A DNA stretch of 10,224 bases from Pseudomonadota bacterium (lineage in GTDB: Bacteria > Pseudomonadota > Alphaproteobacteria > Rhizobiales > Xanthobacteraceae). Below the pieces are notes generated by a model. That model saw only the letters and a program-made list of their open reading frames with translations, was not told the origin of the DNA and did not search any database. The stretch covers positions 1 through 10,224 of the forward strand of contig JAEWHY010000309.1 of assembly GCA_023387555.1 (NCBI GenBank). Direction: 5' to 3'. Of the stretch, positions 1 through 6,590 are shown in pieces; the stretch's first letter is position 1; the number at the start of each line of letters is the position of its first letter. Made by a program: the position numbers and the translations under genes.

Positions 1-35
1 TTCTCTGGAATAGCTATAACGCGCGCCTGTACGCA

Positions 36-64
36 TTGACCGGTCCGGGCGAGTTCAATACAGC
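36..64 (+). promoter_or_regulatory. weak candidate promoter upstream of the heme receptor
   Basis: TTGACC at 36-41 matches five of six -35 bases. A poor -10 (TACAGC, 59-64) follows after 17 nt. The rest of positions 1-157 shows no gene. I see no convincing Irr/ICE-type iron box, although such a site could lie left of the window. The -10 is poor enough that the true promoter may be elsewhere. Confidence 0.2.
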
Positions 65-157
65 ATCGTTAAACCGGTCATCCCGGTCACGCCAGCAAGC
101 TCACGCGTCAGCGTCCGCCAGCCAGCCCAAAACAGAACGACAGCTTTGGGGGCTTTG

Positions 158-2485
158 ATGTCGCGACGCAATGCCGCCCGCCAGCGATTGCTGGTTGGCG
201 TTTCGATTTTCGGACTGGCTTCGGTTTGGGCGGCCGAAGCGCTTGCACAGCAGGTGCTTGAAACCATCACCGTCACGAGTATGGGGCGTCAGCCGCGCGC
301 TGCGTCTCCGCAGCCCGGCGTGCCGTCCGGGCAGCCGGAACAGCCGGTCTTGCTGGAGAACGTGCAGACGCAGCAGGCCGCGATCGATGTGCTGGCGCCG
401 GTCAGCGTGATCACGCTGGAGAACATCAACAGGATTTCGCCCAAGCGCCTGTCGGATATCTTCTACAACACGCCGGGCGTTTCGTTTCAGGAGCGCGGCG
501 ATAGCCCCGAAACCTCGATCAACATTCGCGGCTTGCAGGATTTCGGCCGCGTCGTCGTCAACGTGGACGGTGCGCGGCAAAACTATCAGCGAAGTGGACA
601 CAACGCCGATGGCGGGTTCTTTCTCGACCCTGAACTGATCGGCGGCGTCGAGGTGATCAGGGGACCCACCGCGAATGTTTACGGATCGGGTGCGATCGGC
701 GGCGTCGTGTCGTTCCGCACCAAGGATGTCGACGATATTCTCAAGCCAGGCGAGCGCGTGGCGACGGCCTTTGCCGGCATGCTCGGCTCCAACGCGGGGC
801 GCGGGATGGCCTCGGTCTTTACGGCGGTGCGGGGTAGTCCCGATGCCGAGTTCCTGTTCGGCGCGACGCACCGGATGCAGAGCGACTACAAGGACGGCGA
901 CGGGCAGCTGATCTCCAATACCGGCAACCACATTTCGACCGGTCTCGCCAAGGGGACATTCCGCCCCGCGGACGGCCACGAGGTCAAGGTTGGCGTCATT
1001 CTGCAGGAGAACCTCTTCAACGTCGGGCAGTACAATCGCGGCGACGTCAGCACCGCCGCGCAACGCGCGCTGAACCAGGGCTCGTCGGTTTATGCGACCG
1101 ATCTGCACAACACGACCGCAACCGTGCGGTGGAAATATTATCGCCCCGATGACAATGTCTTCAACTGGGACCTCAGCGCCTACAAGAACCGGACGAGCAG
1201 CGACCAGACCAAGATCGCTCACCTGAGCAATACCGCGCAGGCGGGTGTCTGCACGACGCCCGGAAACGACATCTCGGGATGTGTCGGCGACCAGCGCCGC
1301 TATGTGCTTGATACGCTCGGCTTCGACGGCAACAACACCATGCGCTTCAATTTCGGCGAATGGCAGAACGCCGTCACGTTCGGCGGCGACATCTTCCAGG
1401 ACGATGTCACCACGTCGGATACCAGCGGCAATTCCAACATCACGACGCCGGGCGGGGTGCGAACGGTCTCCGGCGCCTTCGTACAATGGAAGTCGACCTG
1501 GGCGAACTGGCTCGAAGTCGTCAGTGCCGCGCGCTATGACAACTATCAACTCGAAAGTGGCGATACCTCGGCATCGGGCAGCCGGCTGTCTCCGAAGATC
1601 ACGGTCGGCATCACCCCGATCAAGGGCGTGACGCCTTACGTCAGCTATGCCGAAGGATATCGCGCACCGTCGATCACCGAAACGCTGGTCGCGGGCGCGC
1701 ATTCGAGCGGCGGCGGTCCGGCGCTGTTCAATTGTCCGGGCGGCGGCGGCGGGCTGTTCTGCTTCCTGCCCAATCCCAATCTGCGGCCCGAAGTCGGCAA
1801 GAACAGCGAAATCGGTCTCAATCTGAAGTTCGACAATATCTTCTCGACCGGCGATTCGTTCCGCGGCAAGTTCAGTGCCTTCCGGAACAACCTCGAGGAC
1901 TATATCGAGCTGACTGCGTCGGCGCCGACCACGGTGTACATGAACGTCAATCCGTTCCCGCCGCCGGTGATCCTCGTGCCGATCGGAAACTACAGCCAGT
2001 TCTTTCAGTATGAGAACATCGACAAGGCTCACATTCAGGGCTTCGAAGCCGAGACGATGTATGACGCGGGAACGTGGTTCGTCGGCATTACCGGGCAGCT
2101 TCAGCGCGGCTATAACGACGTCACCGGGGAAGGGCTTGCCAATATCCAGCCGAACAAGATTGTGACCACGGCGGGTGTGCGTCTGCTCGACAAGACCCTG
2201 ACGATCGGCGGCTCGTGGGTTTCGGCAGCCGCAAACACCCACGTCCCGGCGAACTATCTGCCCAGCACCTCGTATGACCTCGTGAACCTGTTCCTGACAT
2301 ACGAGCCGGTGAAGGATGTGACGCTTGGCTTCACCGTCGACAACCTGCTGAACGAATACTACCGCCCTTATGCGATCCCGAAGTCGGCGACGGACGGCTC
2401 CTCGCAGAACGATGTGCTGTGGGCGGCGCCGCCTCCGGGCACGGTCTACAAGGGTTCGCTGCGCGTGCGCTTCAGCGCGCTGTAG
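158..2485 (+). CDS. TonB-dependent heme/hemoglobin receptor (HmuR/BhuR type)
   Basis: This 775-residue outer-membrane receptor is expected to bind heme or hemoprotein at the surface and import heme with TonB energy. Residues 1-30 form a signal peptide (Arg-rich start, hydrophobic core, cleavage after ALA). A TonB box, ETITVT, lies at 35-40. The plug domain follows at roughly 65-190, with the INIRG and VEVIRGP signatures. The rest is the beta-barrel. The heme-receptor signature is present: YRAP at 501, a single His at 515 and NPNL at 539. A Gly-rich stretch between two Cys (CPGGGGGLFC) lies just before NPNL and is probably an extracellular loop. ATG 158 is chosen because it follows a GGGGG purine run and gives a clean signal peptide; a TTG at 146 is also in frame. 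It is the first gene of a heme operon. The C-terminus ends in Leu rather than the usual aromatic. Exact ligand (heme, hemoglobin or hemophore) cannot be read from sequence. Confidence 0.93.
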   Translation: MSRRNAARQRLLVGVSIFGLASVWAAEALAQQVLETITVTSMGRQPRAASPQPGVPSGQPEQPVLLENVQTQQAAIDVLAPVSVITLENINRISPKRLSDIFYNTPGVSFQERGDSPETSINIRGLQDFGRVVVNVDGARQNYQRSGHNADGGFFLDPELIGGVEVIRGPTANVYGSGAIGGVVSFRTKDVDDILKPGERVATAFAGMLGSNAGRGMASVFTAVRGSPDAEFLFGATHRMQSDYKDGDGQLISNTGNHISTGLAKGTFRPADGHEVKVGVILQENLFNVGQYNRGDVSTAAQRALNQGSSVYATDLHNTTATVRWKYYRPDDNVFNWDLSAYKNRTSSDQTKIAHLSNTAQAGVCTTPGNDISGCVGDQRRYVLDTLGFDGNNTMRFNFGEWQNAVTFGGDIFQDDVTTSDTSGNSNITTPGGVRTVSGAFVQWKSTWANWLEVVSAARYDNYQLESGDTSASGSRLSPKITVGITPIKGVTPYVSYAEGYRAPSITETLVAGAHSSGGGPALFNCPGGGGGLFCFLPNPNLRPEVGKNSEIGLNLKFDNIFSTGDSFRGKFSAFRNNLEDYIELTASAPTTVYMNVNPFPPPVILVPIGNYSQFFQYENIDKAHIQGFEAETMYDAGTWFVGITGQLQRGYNDVTGEGLANIQPNKIVTTAGVRLLDKTLTIGGSWVSAAANTHVPANYLPSTSYDLVNLFLTYEPVKDVTLGFTVDNLLNEYYRPYAIPKSATDGSSQNDVLWAAPPPGTVYKGSLRVRFSAL

Positions 2486-2501
2486 CGACGCATTCGACTT
2501 T

Positions 2502-2529
2502 CGATCAGCCGCAGCAGCGCGGCTGATCG
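2502..2529 (+). promoter_or_regulatory. intercistronic hairpin between receptor and monooxygenase genes
   Basis: CGATCAGCCGC (2502-2512) and GCGGCTGATCG (2519-2529) form a perfect 11-bp stem around the 6-nt loop AGCAGC. It lies 16 nt after the receptor stop and 26 nt before the next start. No U-tract follows, so it is more likely an mRNA-stability, processing or attenuation element than a full terminator. Function is inferred; the stem itself is directly visible. Confidence 0.6.
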
Positions 2530-2555
2530 CCAACGCGAGCAAGGAAAGAGTGACG

Positions 2556-2891
2556 ATGATGTTTATCGCGATGAACCGGTTCCAGGTGAAGAAGGGCTCG
2601 GAGGCTGAATTCGAACGGGTGTGGAAGTCCCGCGATTCGCATCTCGACAAGATGCCGGGCTTCGTCGAATTCCATCTTCTGAAAGGCCCGGAGGCCGGCG
2701 ATTACACGCTCTATTCCTCGCATACGCTCTGGCAGAGCCGGGAGACCTTCGAGGCCTGGACCAGGTCGGACGAATTCCGCAAGGCGCATGCCAAGGCCGG
2801 CGAGTCCACAACGGCGTCGCTCTATATCGGGCATCCGGTGTTTGAAGGCTTCGAGGTCTGTCAGACCATTGCAAAGGCGCGTGCGGGGTGA
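2556..2891 (+). CDS. IsdG-family heme-degrading monooxygenase (HmuQ/HmuD-like)
   Basis: This 111-residue ABM-fold protein is expected to cleave heme in the cytoplasm and release iron. It keeps the IsdG/IsdI catalytic triad Asn-Trp-His: N7 in the opening strand, W68 in FEAW and H78 in RKAH. The spacing matches the staphylococcal enzymes to within one residue, so it is probably active. Small antibiotic-biosynthesis monooxygenases share the fold, but the triad and the heme-receptor neighbour favour heme. In Bradyrhizobium japonicum the paralogues HmuQ and HmuD do this job; which of them this corresponds to is not decided here. ATG 2556 is preceded by AAGGAAAG (2541-2548); ATG 2559 is equally possible and would put the triad at N6/W67/H77. 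The stop overlaps the start of the hutX-like gene. Confidence 0.88.
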   Translation: MMFIAMNRFQVKKGSEAEFERVWKSRDSHLDKMPGFVEFHLLKGPEAGDYTLYSSHTLWQSRETFEAWTRSDEFRKAHAKAGESTTASLYIGHPVFEGFEVCQTIAKARAG

Positions 2892-3403
2892 GCGGCGAGC
2901 CCATGCCATCCTCGCTCTCCCTCGCGGAGCATCTCGTTCGGCATCCGGATGTCATTGTCGAACAATTCGCCGGGGAAAGGGGCGTGTCGCCGCAGGGGGT
3001 GGTGCATGCTCTTCCGGAAGAACTGCGCCGCTTCGCCGATGGCGCGCATTTCGTGGACGTCATGTCGGATCTGGGGGAATGGGGTGAGGTGACGCTCATC
3101 ATCCATACCGACGATGGCATCATGGAATTCGGCGGCGCCATTCCCGCCGGCCAGGTGTCGCGCGGCTATTACAACATTCCGGGCACGGCCGGATTTCACG
3201 GCCATTTGCGGCACGAGCGCTGTTCGGAAATCGCATTCCTCGAGCGTCCGTTCATGGGGCGCCATACGGCGTCGATCCTGTTCTTCAATCGCGACGGCAA
3301 CATCATGTTCAAGATCTTCGTCGGTCGCGACGAGAAGCGGGAATTGAAAGCCGACCAGTTGCAGCGCTTCCGGTCGCTGGCCGAGCGTTTGTCGGCTGCG
3401 TAA
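2888..3403 (+). CDS. hutX: heme utilization cytosolic carrier protein HutX/HuvX (ChuX family)
   Basis: The 171-residue product matches the ChuX/HutX family in length and content. Examples are the segment around VDVMSDLGEWGEVTLI, followed by IMEFGGAIPAG and later ILFFNRDGNIMFKIFVGRD, the family's two-halved beta-sheet pattern. Family members bind heme in the cytosol and pass it to degrading enzymes or other acceptors. The GTG at 2888 lies inside GTGA, overlapping the monooxygenase stop, which indicates translational coupling. A downstream ATG at 2903 is the alternative start. Last gene of the heme operon; the 9-bp hairpin at 3421-3445 follows. Pairing a carrier with an IsdG-type enzyme gives a direct transfer-then-cleavage step. 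The ABC heme importer normally found with such genes is absent from the window. Confidence 0.88.
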   Translation: MSGEPMPSSLSLAEHLVRHPDVIVEQFAGERGVSPQGVVHALPEELRRFADGAHFVDVMSDLGEWGEVTLIIHTDDGIMEFGGAIPAGQVSRGYYNIPGTAGFHGHLRHERCSEIAFLERPFMGRHTASILFFNRDGNIMFKIFVGRDEKRELKADQLQRFRSLAERLSAA

Positions 3404-3420
3404 CCGCATCCGCGGGCCGT

Positions 3421-3445
3421 TCCGGTATCGTCAGAAGATACCGGA
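3421..3445. terminator. shared hairpin between convergent heme and nitrile hydratase operons
   Basis: TCCGGTATC (3421-3429) pairs perfectly with GATACCGGA (3437-3445) around a 7-nt loop. It is 17 bp past the hutX stop and 13 bp past the stop of the convergent nitrile hydratase accessory gene, the usual place for a bidirectional terminator. Neither side has a strong U-tract (only CTTT follows on the plus strand), so termination may be partial or need Rho. Confidence 0.5.
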
Positions 3446-3458
3446 CGGCGTTGCGGCT

Positions 3459-3842
3459 TTAACCGAAATCGTCCGCGGTCAGTTCGATCGGTGCGCCGTG
3501 CGGCGTGCGCTGACAGGCGCGCGCCCAGGCATCGCGATAACGATGCAGGGTGGCATCGCTCGTAACACCCTTTCGCGCGACGAGGCTTTCCAGCGCGGCG
3601 AGCCAATGGCGATAATAGGTGTCGCCGGTGTCGGGATCGCCCGCGGATTGCGCGCGGCGGATTTCGGCGGCGAGCGCCTCCGCCCATTCGGGCCAGGTGA
3701 ACACGCCCTTGTTGTGGAGGGCTAGCGCCATGGCGAAGGCCTGCGCCTCCCATGGTTCGCGAAACACCGGCCCGTCGCCGTCGCGCGGAAGGCTCGGGAT
3801 CGCGTCTGCCGCCGCAATGAATGCTGTCCGATCCGACGCCAT
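3459..3842 (-). CDS. nitrile hydratase accessory protein (beta-subunit N-terminal homologue, P14K/NhlE-like)
   Basis: This 127-residue protein resembles the N-terminal helical half of the nitrile hydratase beta subunit. It shares with its neighbour the pattern FREPWEAQAFAM / FHAPWEGRVMAM and a later YYRHWLAALESLVARKG / YYRIWQLGLERLLVERG. Such proteins act as metallochaperones that help put cobalt into the alpha subunit. A single Cys near the end (RACQRTPHG) is visible. ATG 3842 is chosen over an upstream in-frame ATG because it follows the beta stop by one nucleotide (TGAGATG) and has GGAGG about 9 nt before it, inside the end of the beta gene. It is the last gene of a three-gene, translationally coupled operon. 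Family assignment is firm; the chaperone role is by analogy. Confidence 0.87.
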   Translation of the reverse strand: MASDRTAFIAAADAIPSLPRDGDGPVFREPWEAQAFAMALALHNKGVFTWPEWAEALAAEIRRAQSAGDPDTGDTYYRHWLAALESLVARKGVTSDATLHRYRDAWARACQRTPHGAPIELTADDFG

Positions 3843-3843
3843 C

Positions 3844-4533
3844 TCACGCCGCCTCCAGATAGGGCTCGAATGCATCGATCGAGACCGTGACCGTCGGGTC
3901 GGCGTCCGGCCCCCACAGGTCGCGGCCCTCGAACACCACGGTGTAGAGCCATTGCGGATTGTCGCCCTGTCCGAGCGCTGCGGAATCCGGAAAGACGTGA
4001 CAGCCGTGGACGATCTCGACCGTACCGGTATGACCGTGGATGTAGCGCGGCAGCCGGGTATGGCTTTGCGTTTGGAGGGGCCGGGCGCGCACCCGGTCGC
4101 CCGTCCTGAAGCGGGCAGGGGCGGGCGGCGGCCGGTCGAAGCGGCCCCGCGTCATCACCCGGCGCACGTCCTGACGCGTGAAAGGTCCCTGCGGCAACGC
4201 CGGACCGGGCCGCAAGGCATGGCCGGATTCCAGTTCGTCGGCGCCGACCAGCCCGCGCTCGACCAGAAGCCGCTCCAGCCCGAGTTGCCAGATCCGGTAA
4301 TAGGAACCGTGCAGATAGACATCGGCCGGCAGGCTTTCCCGTGCGAACCGTTGCATGTCGATATTGAGCCCGCCATTGGCGCCCATGGCGCGGCTCATCG
4401 CCATCACGCGCCCTTCCCACGGCGCGTGGAACACCGGCTCGTTGGCTTCGGGCTCGACGCGGCCGAAGCCTTCGCGGCCGCCCATGTCGTGTACGCCCAT
4501 GTCGTGTACGCGTAAGTCGTGCACGCAGCTCAT
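3844..4533 (-). CDS. nthB: nitrile hydratase subunit beta
   Basis: The 229-residue beta subunit pairs with alpha in nitrile hydratase, which hydrates nitriles to amides. The N-terminal helical region carries FHAPWEGRVMAMSRAMG. The C-terminal SH3-like barrel carries FRTGDRVRARPLQTQSHTRLPRYIHG, then GTVEIVHGCHVFPDS and the terminal WLYTVVFEGRDLWG. These are the standard beta-subunit landmarks. The start ATG (4533) overlaps the alpha stop as ATGA, so translation is coupled. The family's usual opening (M-x-G-V/I-H-D-x-G-G) is present in expanded form: VHDLR, VHDMG and VHDMGG follow one another, encoded by a tandem 15-nt repeat. The accessory gene starts one nucleotide after the stop. Confidence 0.93.
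   Translation of the reverse strand: MSCVHDLRVHDMGVHDMGGREGFGRVEPEANEPVFHAPWEGRVMAMSRAMGANGGLNIDMQRFARESLPADVYLHGSYYRIWQLGLERLLVERGLVGADELESGHALRPGPALPQGPFTRQDVRRVMTRGRFDRPPPAPARFRTGDRVRARPLQTQSHTRLPRYIHGHTGTVEIVHGCHVFPDSAALGQGDNPQWLYTVVFEGRDLWGPDADPTVTVSIDAFEPYLEAA
4480..4524 (-). repeat. tandem 15-nt repeat encoding VHDxx x3 in the beta subunit
   Basis: Positions 4480-4494 and 4495-4509 are identical 15-mers, and 4510-4524 is a diverged third copy with four mismatches. Read on the minus strand they encode VHDLR-VHDMG-VHDMG at the start of the beta subunit. Two identical copies suggest a recent in-frame slippage or duplication event. Confidence 0.85.
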
Positions 4534-5207
4534 CGCCTGGCCTCATGCGGCGGGATAGCAAGGCCGGTGCCGATCATGGAATCGCGGGTCACGAGTTCGG
4601 CGAGCTGATCCTCGCTCCATCCGTCGGTCCCGGCCGGACGCATCGGGATCACCAGGAACCGCGTTTCCGCGGTCGAATCCCAGACCCGGATCTCGGTGCT
4701 GTCGGGAAGCGTAACGCCGAAATCGGCCAGCACGCGGCGGGGCTCCTTCACGGCGAGCGAGCGATAGGGCGCCGACTTGTACCAGACCGGCGGCAGGCCG
4801 AGCATTTCCCACGGATAGCAGGAGCACAAGGTGCAGACGACCATGTTGTGCCGGCCCGGCGTGTTCTCGACCGCGACCAGATGCGCGCCGACCGGGCTGA
4901 CGTGCCCGAGCGTATTGATCGCGGCGGTGGCGTCATCGAGCAGCGCCTGCCTGAACGCCGGATCGGTCCAGGCGCTGGCGACGACACGCGCGCCGTTGCG
5001 CGGACCGATCTTGGTCTCATAGGCTTCGACGATCGCATCGAGCGCGGCCTGTTCGACATAGCCCTTCTCGATCAGGATCGTCTCCAGCGCGCGCACGCGC
5101 AACTGCATCTCCGACAGCTCGGAGTGATCATGGTCATGATCGTGGCCATGACCGTGATGATGGTCGTGATCGTGATCGTGCTCGTGATCGTCGTGGTCGT
5201 GCGCCAT
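4530..5207 (-). CDS. nthA: cobalt-type nitrile hydratase subunit alpha with His-rich N-terminal tail
   Basis: This 225-residue alpha subunit holds the catalytic metal site of nitrile hydratase. The claw motif VCTLCSCYPW lies at 124-133, with ligand cysteines C125, C128 and C130. Thr rather than Ser after the first Cys marks the cobalt type. Cys128 and Cys130 are the positions oxidised to sulfinic and sulfenic acid in the family. Other alpha landmarks are PGRHNMVV before the claw, VWYKSAPYRSLAVKEPR after it, and RVWDSTAETRFLVIPMRP. Residues 1-28 contain 14 His mixed with Asp and Gly, then SELSEMQLRVRALE begins the normal fold. The tail is probably a metal store or capture arm. First gene of the operon; AAGG lies about 8 nt before the ATG. 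No amidase or cobalt transporter gene adjoins it. Confidence 0.95.
   Translation of the reverse strand: MAHDHDDHEHDHDHDHHHGHGHDHDHDHSELSEMQLRVRALETILIEKGYVEQAALDAIVEAYETKIGPRNGARVVASAWTDPAFRQALLDDATAAINTLGHVSPVGAHLVAVENTPGRHNMVVCTLCSCYPWEMLGLPPVWYKSAPYRSLAVKEPRRVLADFGVTLPDSTEIRVWDSTAETRFLVIPMRPAGTDGWSEDQLAELVTRDSMIGTGLAIPPHEARR
5119..5203 (-). repeat. GAT/CAT-rich codon repeat encoding the His/Asp tail
   Basis: The 5' end of the alpha gene is a near-periodic run of CAC/CAT and GAC/GAT codons (HD, HDH, HHH, GHG). It is low-complexity DNA prone to length change, and parts are also self-complementary (GGTCATG and CATGACC). Tail length is therefore expected to vary between strains. Confidence 0.7.
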
Positions 5208-5244
5208 GGATCGGGCCTTGCTAAAGCGGCGAGGGTGGTATCGC

Positions 5245-5278
5245 CGGGTCGATTATAGCGGCCATGTCCTGCTTGAAG
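5245..5278 (-). promoter_or_regulatory. candidate promoter of the nitrile hydratase operon
   Basis: On the minus strand a perfect TATAAT reads from 5257 to 5252, about 45 nt before the alpha start, giving a leader of roughly 35-40 nt. Upstream, CTTCAA at 5278-5273 is a poor -35 at 15-nt spacing, so an activator may be needed. The plus-strand gene starting at 5393 is divergent, and 5208-5392 holds no other gene that I can support. Confidence 0.35.
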
Positions 5279-5392
5279 CGAGGGGGCGCGAGCGCGTGCC
5301 GGTCCGCGATGCAGGCATGACGAAATCGCCGGTGAAGGCCGGGCTATGGCGGTGTAATGGAGCGCAGCCTTTACACTTCGGGACCATCGAAA

Positions 5393-5839
5393 ATGCAGGA
5401 AACCCCGTTCATCCCGCCACAGGGCGCCTTCACCCGGACGGTCCAGATCCGCTTTTCGCACTGCGACCCCGCGGGCATCGTCTACTTCCCGCATTACTTC
5501 AATATGCTCAACGGCCTGATCGAGGACTGGTACACCGAGGAACTCGGCGTGAATTATGCCGACCTGATCCTGCACGATCAGCATGGGTTCCCGTTCGTTC
5601 ACGTCGACACCGATTTCAAGATCCCGAGCCGGATGGGCGAGAAGCTCGACCTGACCCTGCTGATCGAGAAGATCGGGCGCTCCTCGCTCACGCTGGTGAT
5701 CGTCGGGCACAAGGATGGCATCGAGCGCCTGCGCGCGCGCACCGTCACCGCGATGATGTCATTGACGTCGCGCCGCTCGGTGGAACTGCCACCGGCGCTG
5801 CGCAGCGCGTTCGAGGCTTATGCCGCGAAGGCGGGGTGA
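5393..5839 (+). CDS. acyl-CoA thioesterase, 4-hydroxybenzoyl-CoA thioesterase-like hotdog protein
   Basis: This 148-residue single-hotdog protein should hydrolyse an acyl- or aroyl-CoA thioester in the cytoplasm. The diagnostic N-terminal block is present: RFSHCDPAGIVYFPHYFNM, in which the Asp of CDPAGIVYFP is the catalytic residue of 4-hydroxybenzoyl-CoA thioesterases, followed by LIEDWY. The length suits a lone hotdog domain. ATG 5393 is preferred because CGGGA lies about 9 nt upstream and the protein then starts close to the domain. ATG 5357 is an in-frame alternative adding 12 residues. It is divergent from the nitrile hydratase operon, with no clear functional link. The true substrate cannot be told from sequence; aromatic-acid metabolism is only one option. 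Confidence 0.88.
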   Translation: MQETPFIPPQGAFTRTVQIRFSHCDPAGIVYFPHYFNMLNGLIEDWYTEELGVNYADLILHDQHGFPFVHVDTDFKIPSRMGEKLDLTLLIEKIGRSSLTLVIVGHKDGIERLRARTVTAMMSLTSRRSVELPPALRSAFEAYAAKAG

Positions 5840-5845
5840 CACCAG

Positions 5846-5875
5846 TCCGGTCGCCACGCATTGTTCCGGTCGCCA
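5846..5875 (+). repeat. 11-nt direct repeat just after the thioesterase gene
   Basis: TCCGGTCGCCA occurs at 5846-5856 and again at 5865-5875, a 19-nt period, starting 7 nt after the thioesterase stop. The remaining 5876-5986 turns AT-rich and includes GCACTTA twice (5906-5912 and 5919-5925). I see no gene there. Confidence 0.5.
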
Positions 5876-5980
5876 GCGCGACGACTGTGCGACTTCACAA
5901 TATTCGCACTTATATACCGCACTTAGCAGAATCGTTCATGGCACCGAGGCAAAGACAGGCCGACGCTGAGTAAATTGAAG

Positions 5981-6012
5981 CTAAAATTATCCCCGCCATG
6001 TTGGCGGCGGGG
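5981..6012 (-). terminator. Rho-independent terminator overlapping the end of the HEPN-like gene
   Basis: On the minus strand CCCCGCC (6012-6006), an 8-nt loop and GGCGGGG (5997-5991) form a 7-bp GC stem followed at once by ATAATTTTAG. The stem lies in the last codons of the gene and the TAA stop (5989-5987) lies inside the AT/U-rich tract. The geometry fits an intrinsic terminator for the minus-strand gene. Confidence 0.55.
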
Positions 6013-6562
6013 GCTTCAGTCGTGGAAGCTTGGGACTACGAACGGACATTCCCCGAACCGGTTGCAACCCACGCTGCATGTGCCAGATTGATCTATGTGA
6101 AAATGAGGCTTGCTGCAGATGGGAAATTACCAACCCCACCTGCACCGTCTCAGAGAACATAGCGTCAAGTTCCCAGTAAAACTTATATAGGCCGTCTACG
6201 CTCATTTTCTGAAAGCGGGTGGGTCTGGAAGGGAATGGAATACGGAGCGCGTCGTATTCTATTTTCTTGTAGGGGTGCGTGGCTTTGACCGGTATGCCGT
6301 GAGAGATGTCGTCGCGCTTGCTGTCTGCTTGGGCGAGGCGGTGTAGATACCAACGGAAAATGCGGTGTTCAGCCGCATCTAGCATGAATAGTCTGCTACC
6401 GATCACCTTTAGCCCGTCTAGCCTGCGATCAAAAGACCTGGGGACGCGCTCGTTAGGGAATGCTCTGTACCACCAGTTTTCACATATCCTAGTGATCTCG
6501 TGGTCAATTAATGACCATTGGATCACGATGGCCCCGACTGCTTTAAGCAAGTCAGGGGTCAT
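5987..6562 (-). CDS. hypothetical protein with HEPN-like R-x4-H motif
   Basis: I do not recognise this 191-residue protein by name. It is probably all-helical. The opening LLKAVGAIVIQWSLIDHEITRI resembles the first helix of HEPN-type proteins, and RDDISHG at residues 83-89 fits the HEPN R-x4-6-H (here R83-x4-H88) RNase motif. The tail (residues ~170-191, Pro/Arg-rich) looks unrelated to the fold and runs into a terminator. ATG 6562 is preferred, with GGAAAG about 8 nt upstream; a TTG at 6598 would overlap the divergent small gene. Codon use is visibly AT-richer than in neighbours, suggesting horizontal acquisition. HEPN domains occur in toxins, abortive-infection proteins and CRISPR RNases, but also in harmless structural proteins, so function stays open. 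Confidence 0.7.
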   Translation of the reverse strand: MTPDLLKAVGAIVIQWSLIDHEITRICENWWYRAFPNERVPRSFDRRLDGLKVIGSRLFMLDAAEHRIFRWYLHRLAQADSKRDDISHGIPVKATHPYKKIEYDALRIPFPSRPTRFQKMSVDGLYKFYWELDAMFSETVQVGLVISHLQQASFSHRSIWHMQRGLQPVRGMSVRSPKLPRLKPPPPTWRG

Positions 6563-6590
6563 GTTCTCAGCTTTCCAGACGTAGGAAATC

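Noticed and set aside
1..157. Irr/ICE or other iron box upstream of the receptor, including TTCTCTGGAA at the left edge and repeated CGGTC
   Set aside because: No symmetrical match to a known iron-control element; the edge fragment is too short and the CGGTC copies are not regularly arranged.
101..2650. 849-residue open frame antisense to the heme receptor
   Set aside because: Arg/Asp/Val-rich composition without domains, fully opposite a gene with signal peptide, plug and heme-receptor motifs. A mirror effect of high-GC codon use.
3619..5258. two long plus-strand frames across the nitrile hydratase genes (298 and 237 residues)
   Set aside because: Antisense to alpha, beta and accessory genes with clear family motifs; the frames are low-complexity mirror translations.
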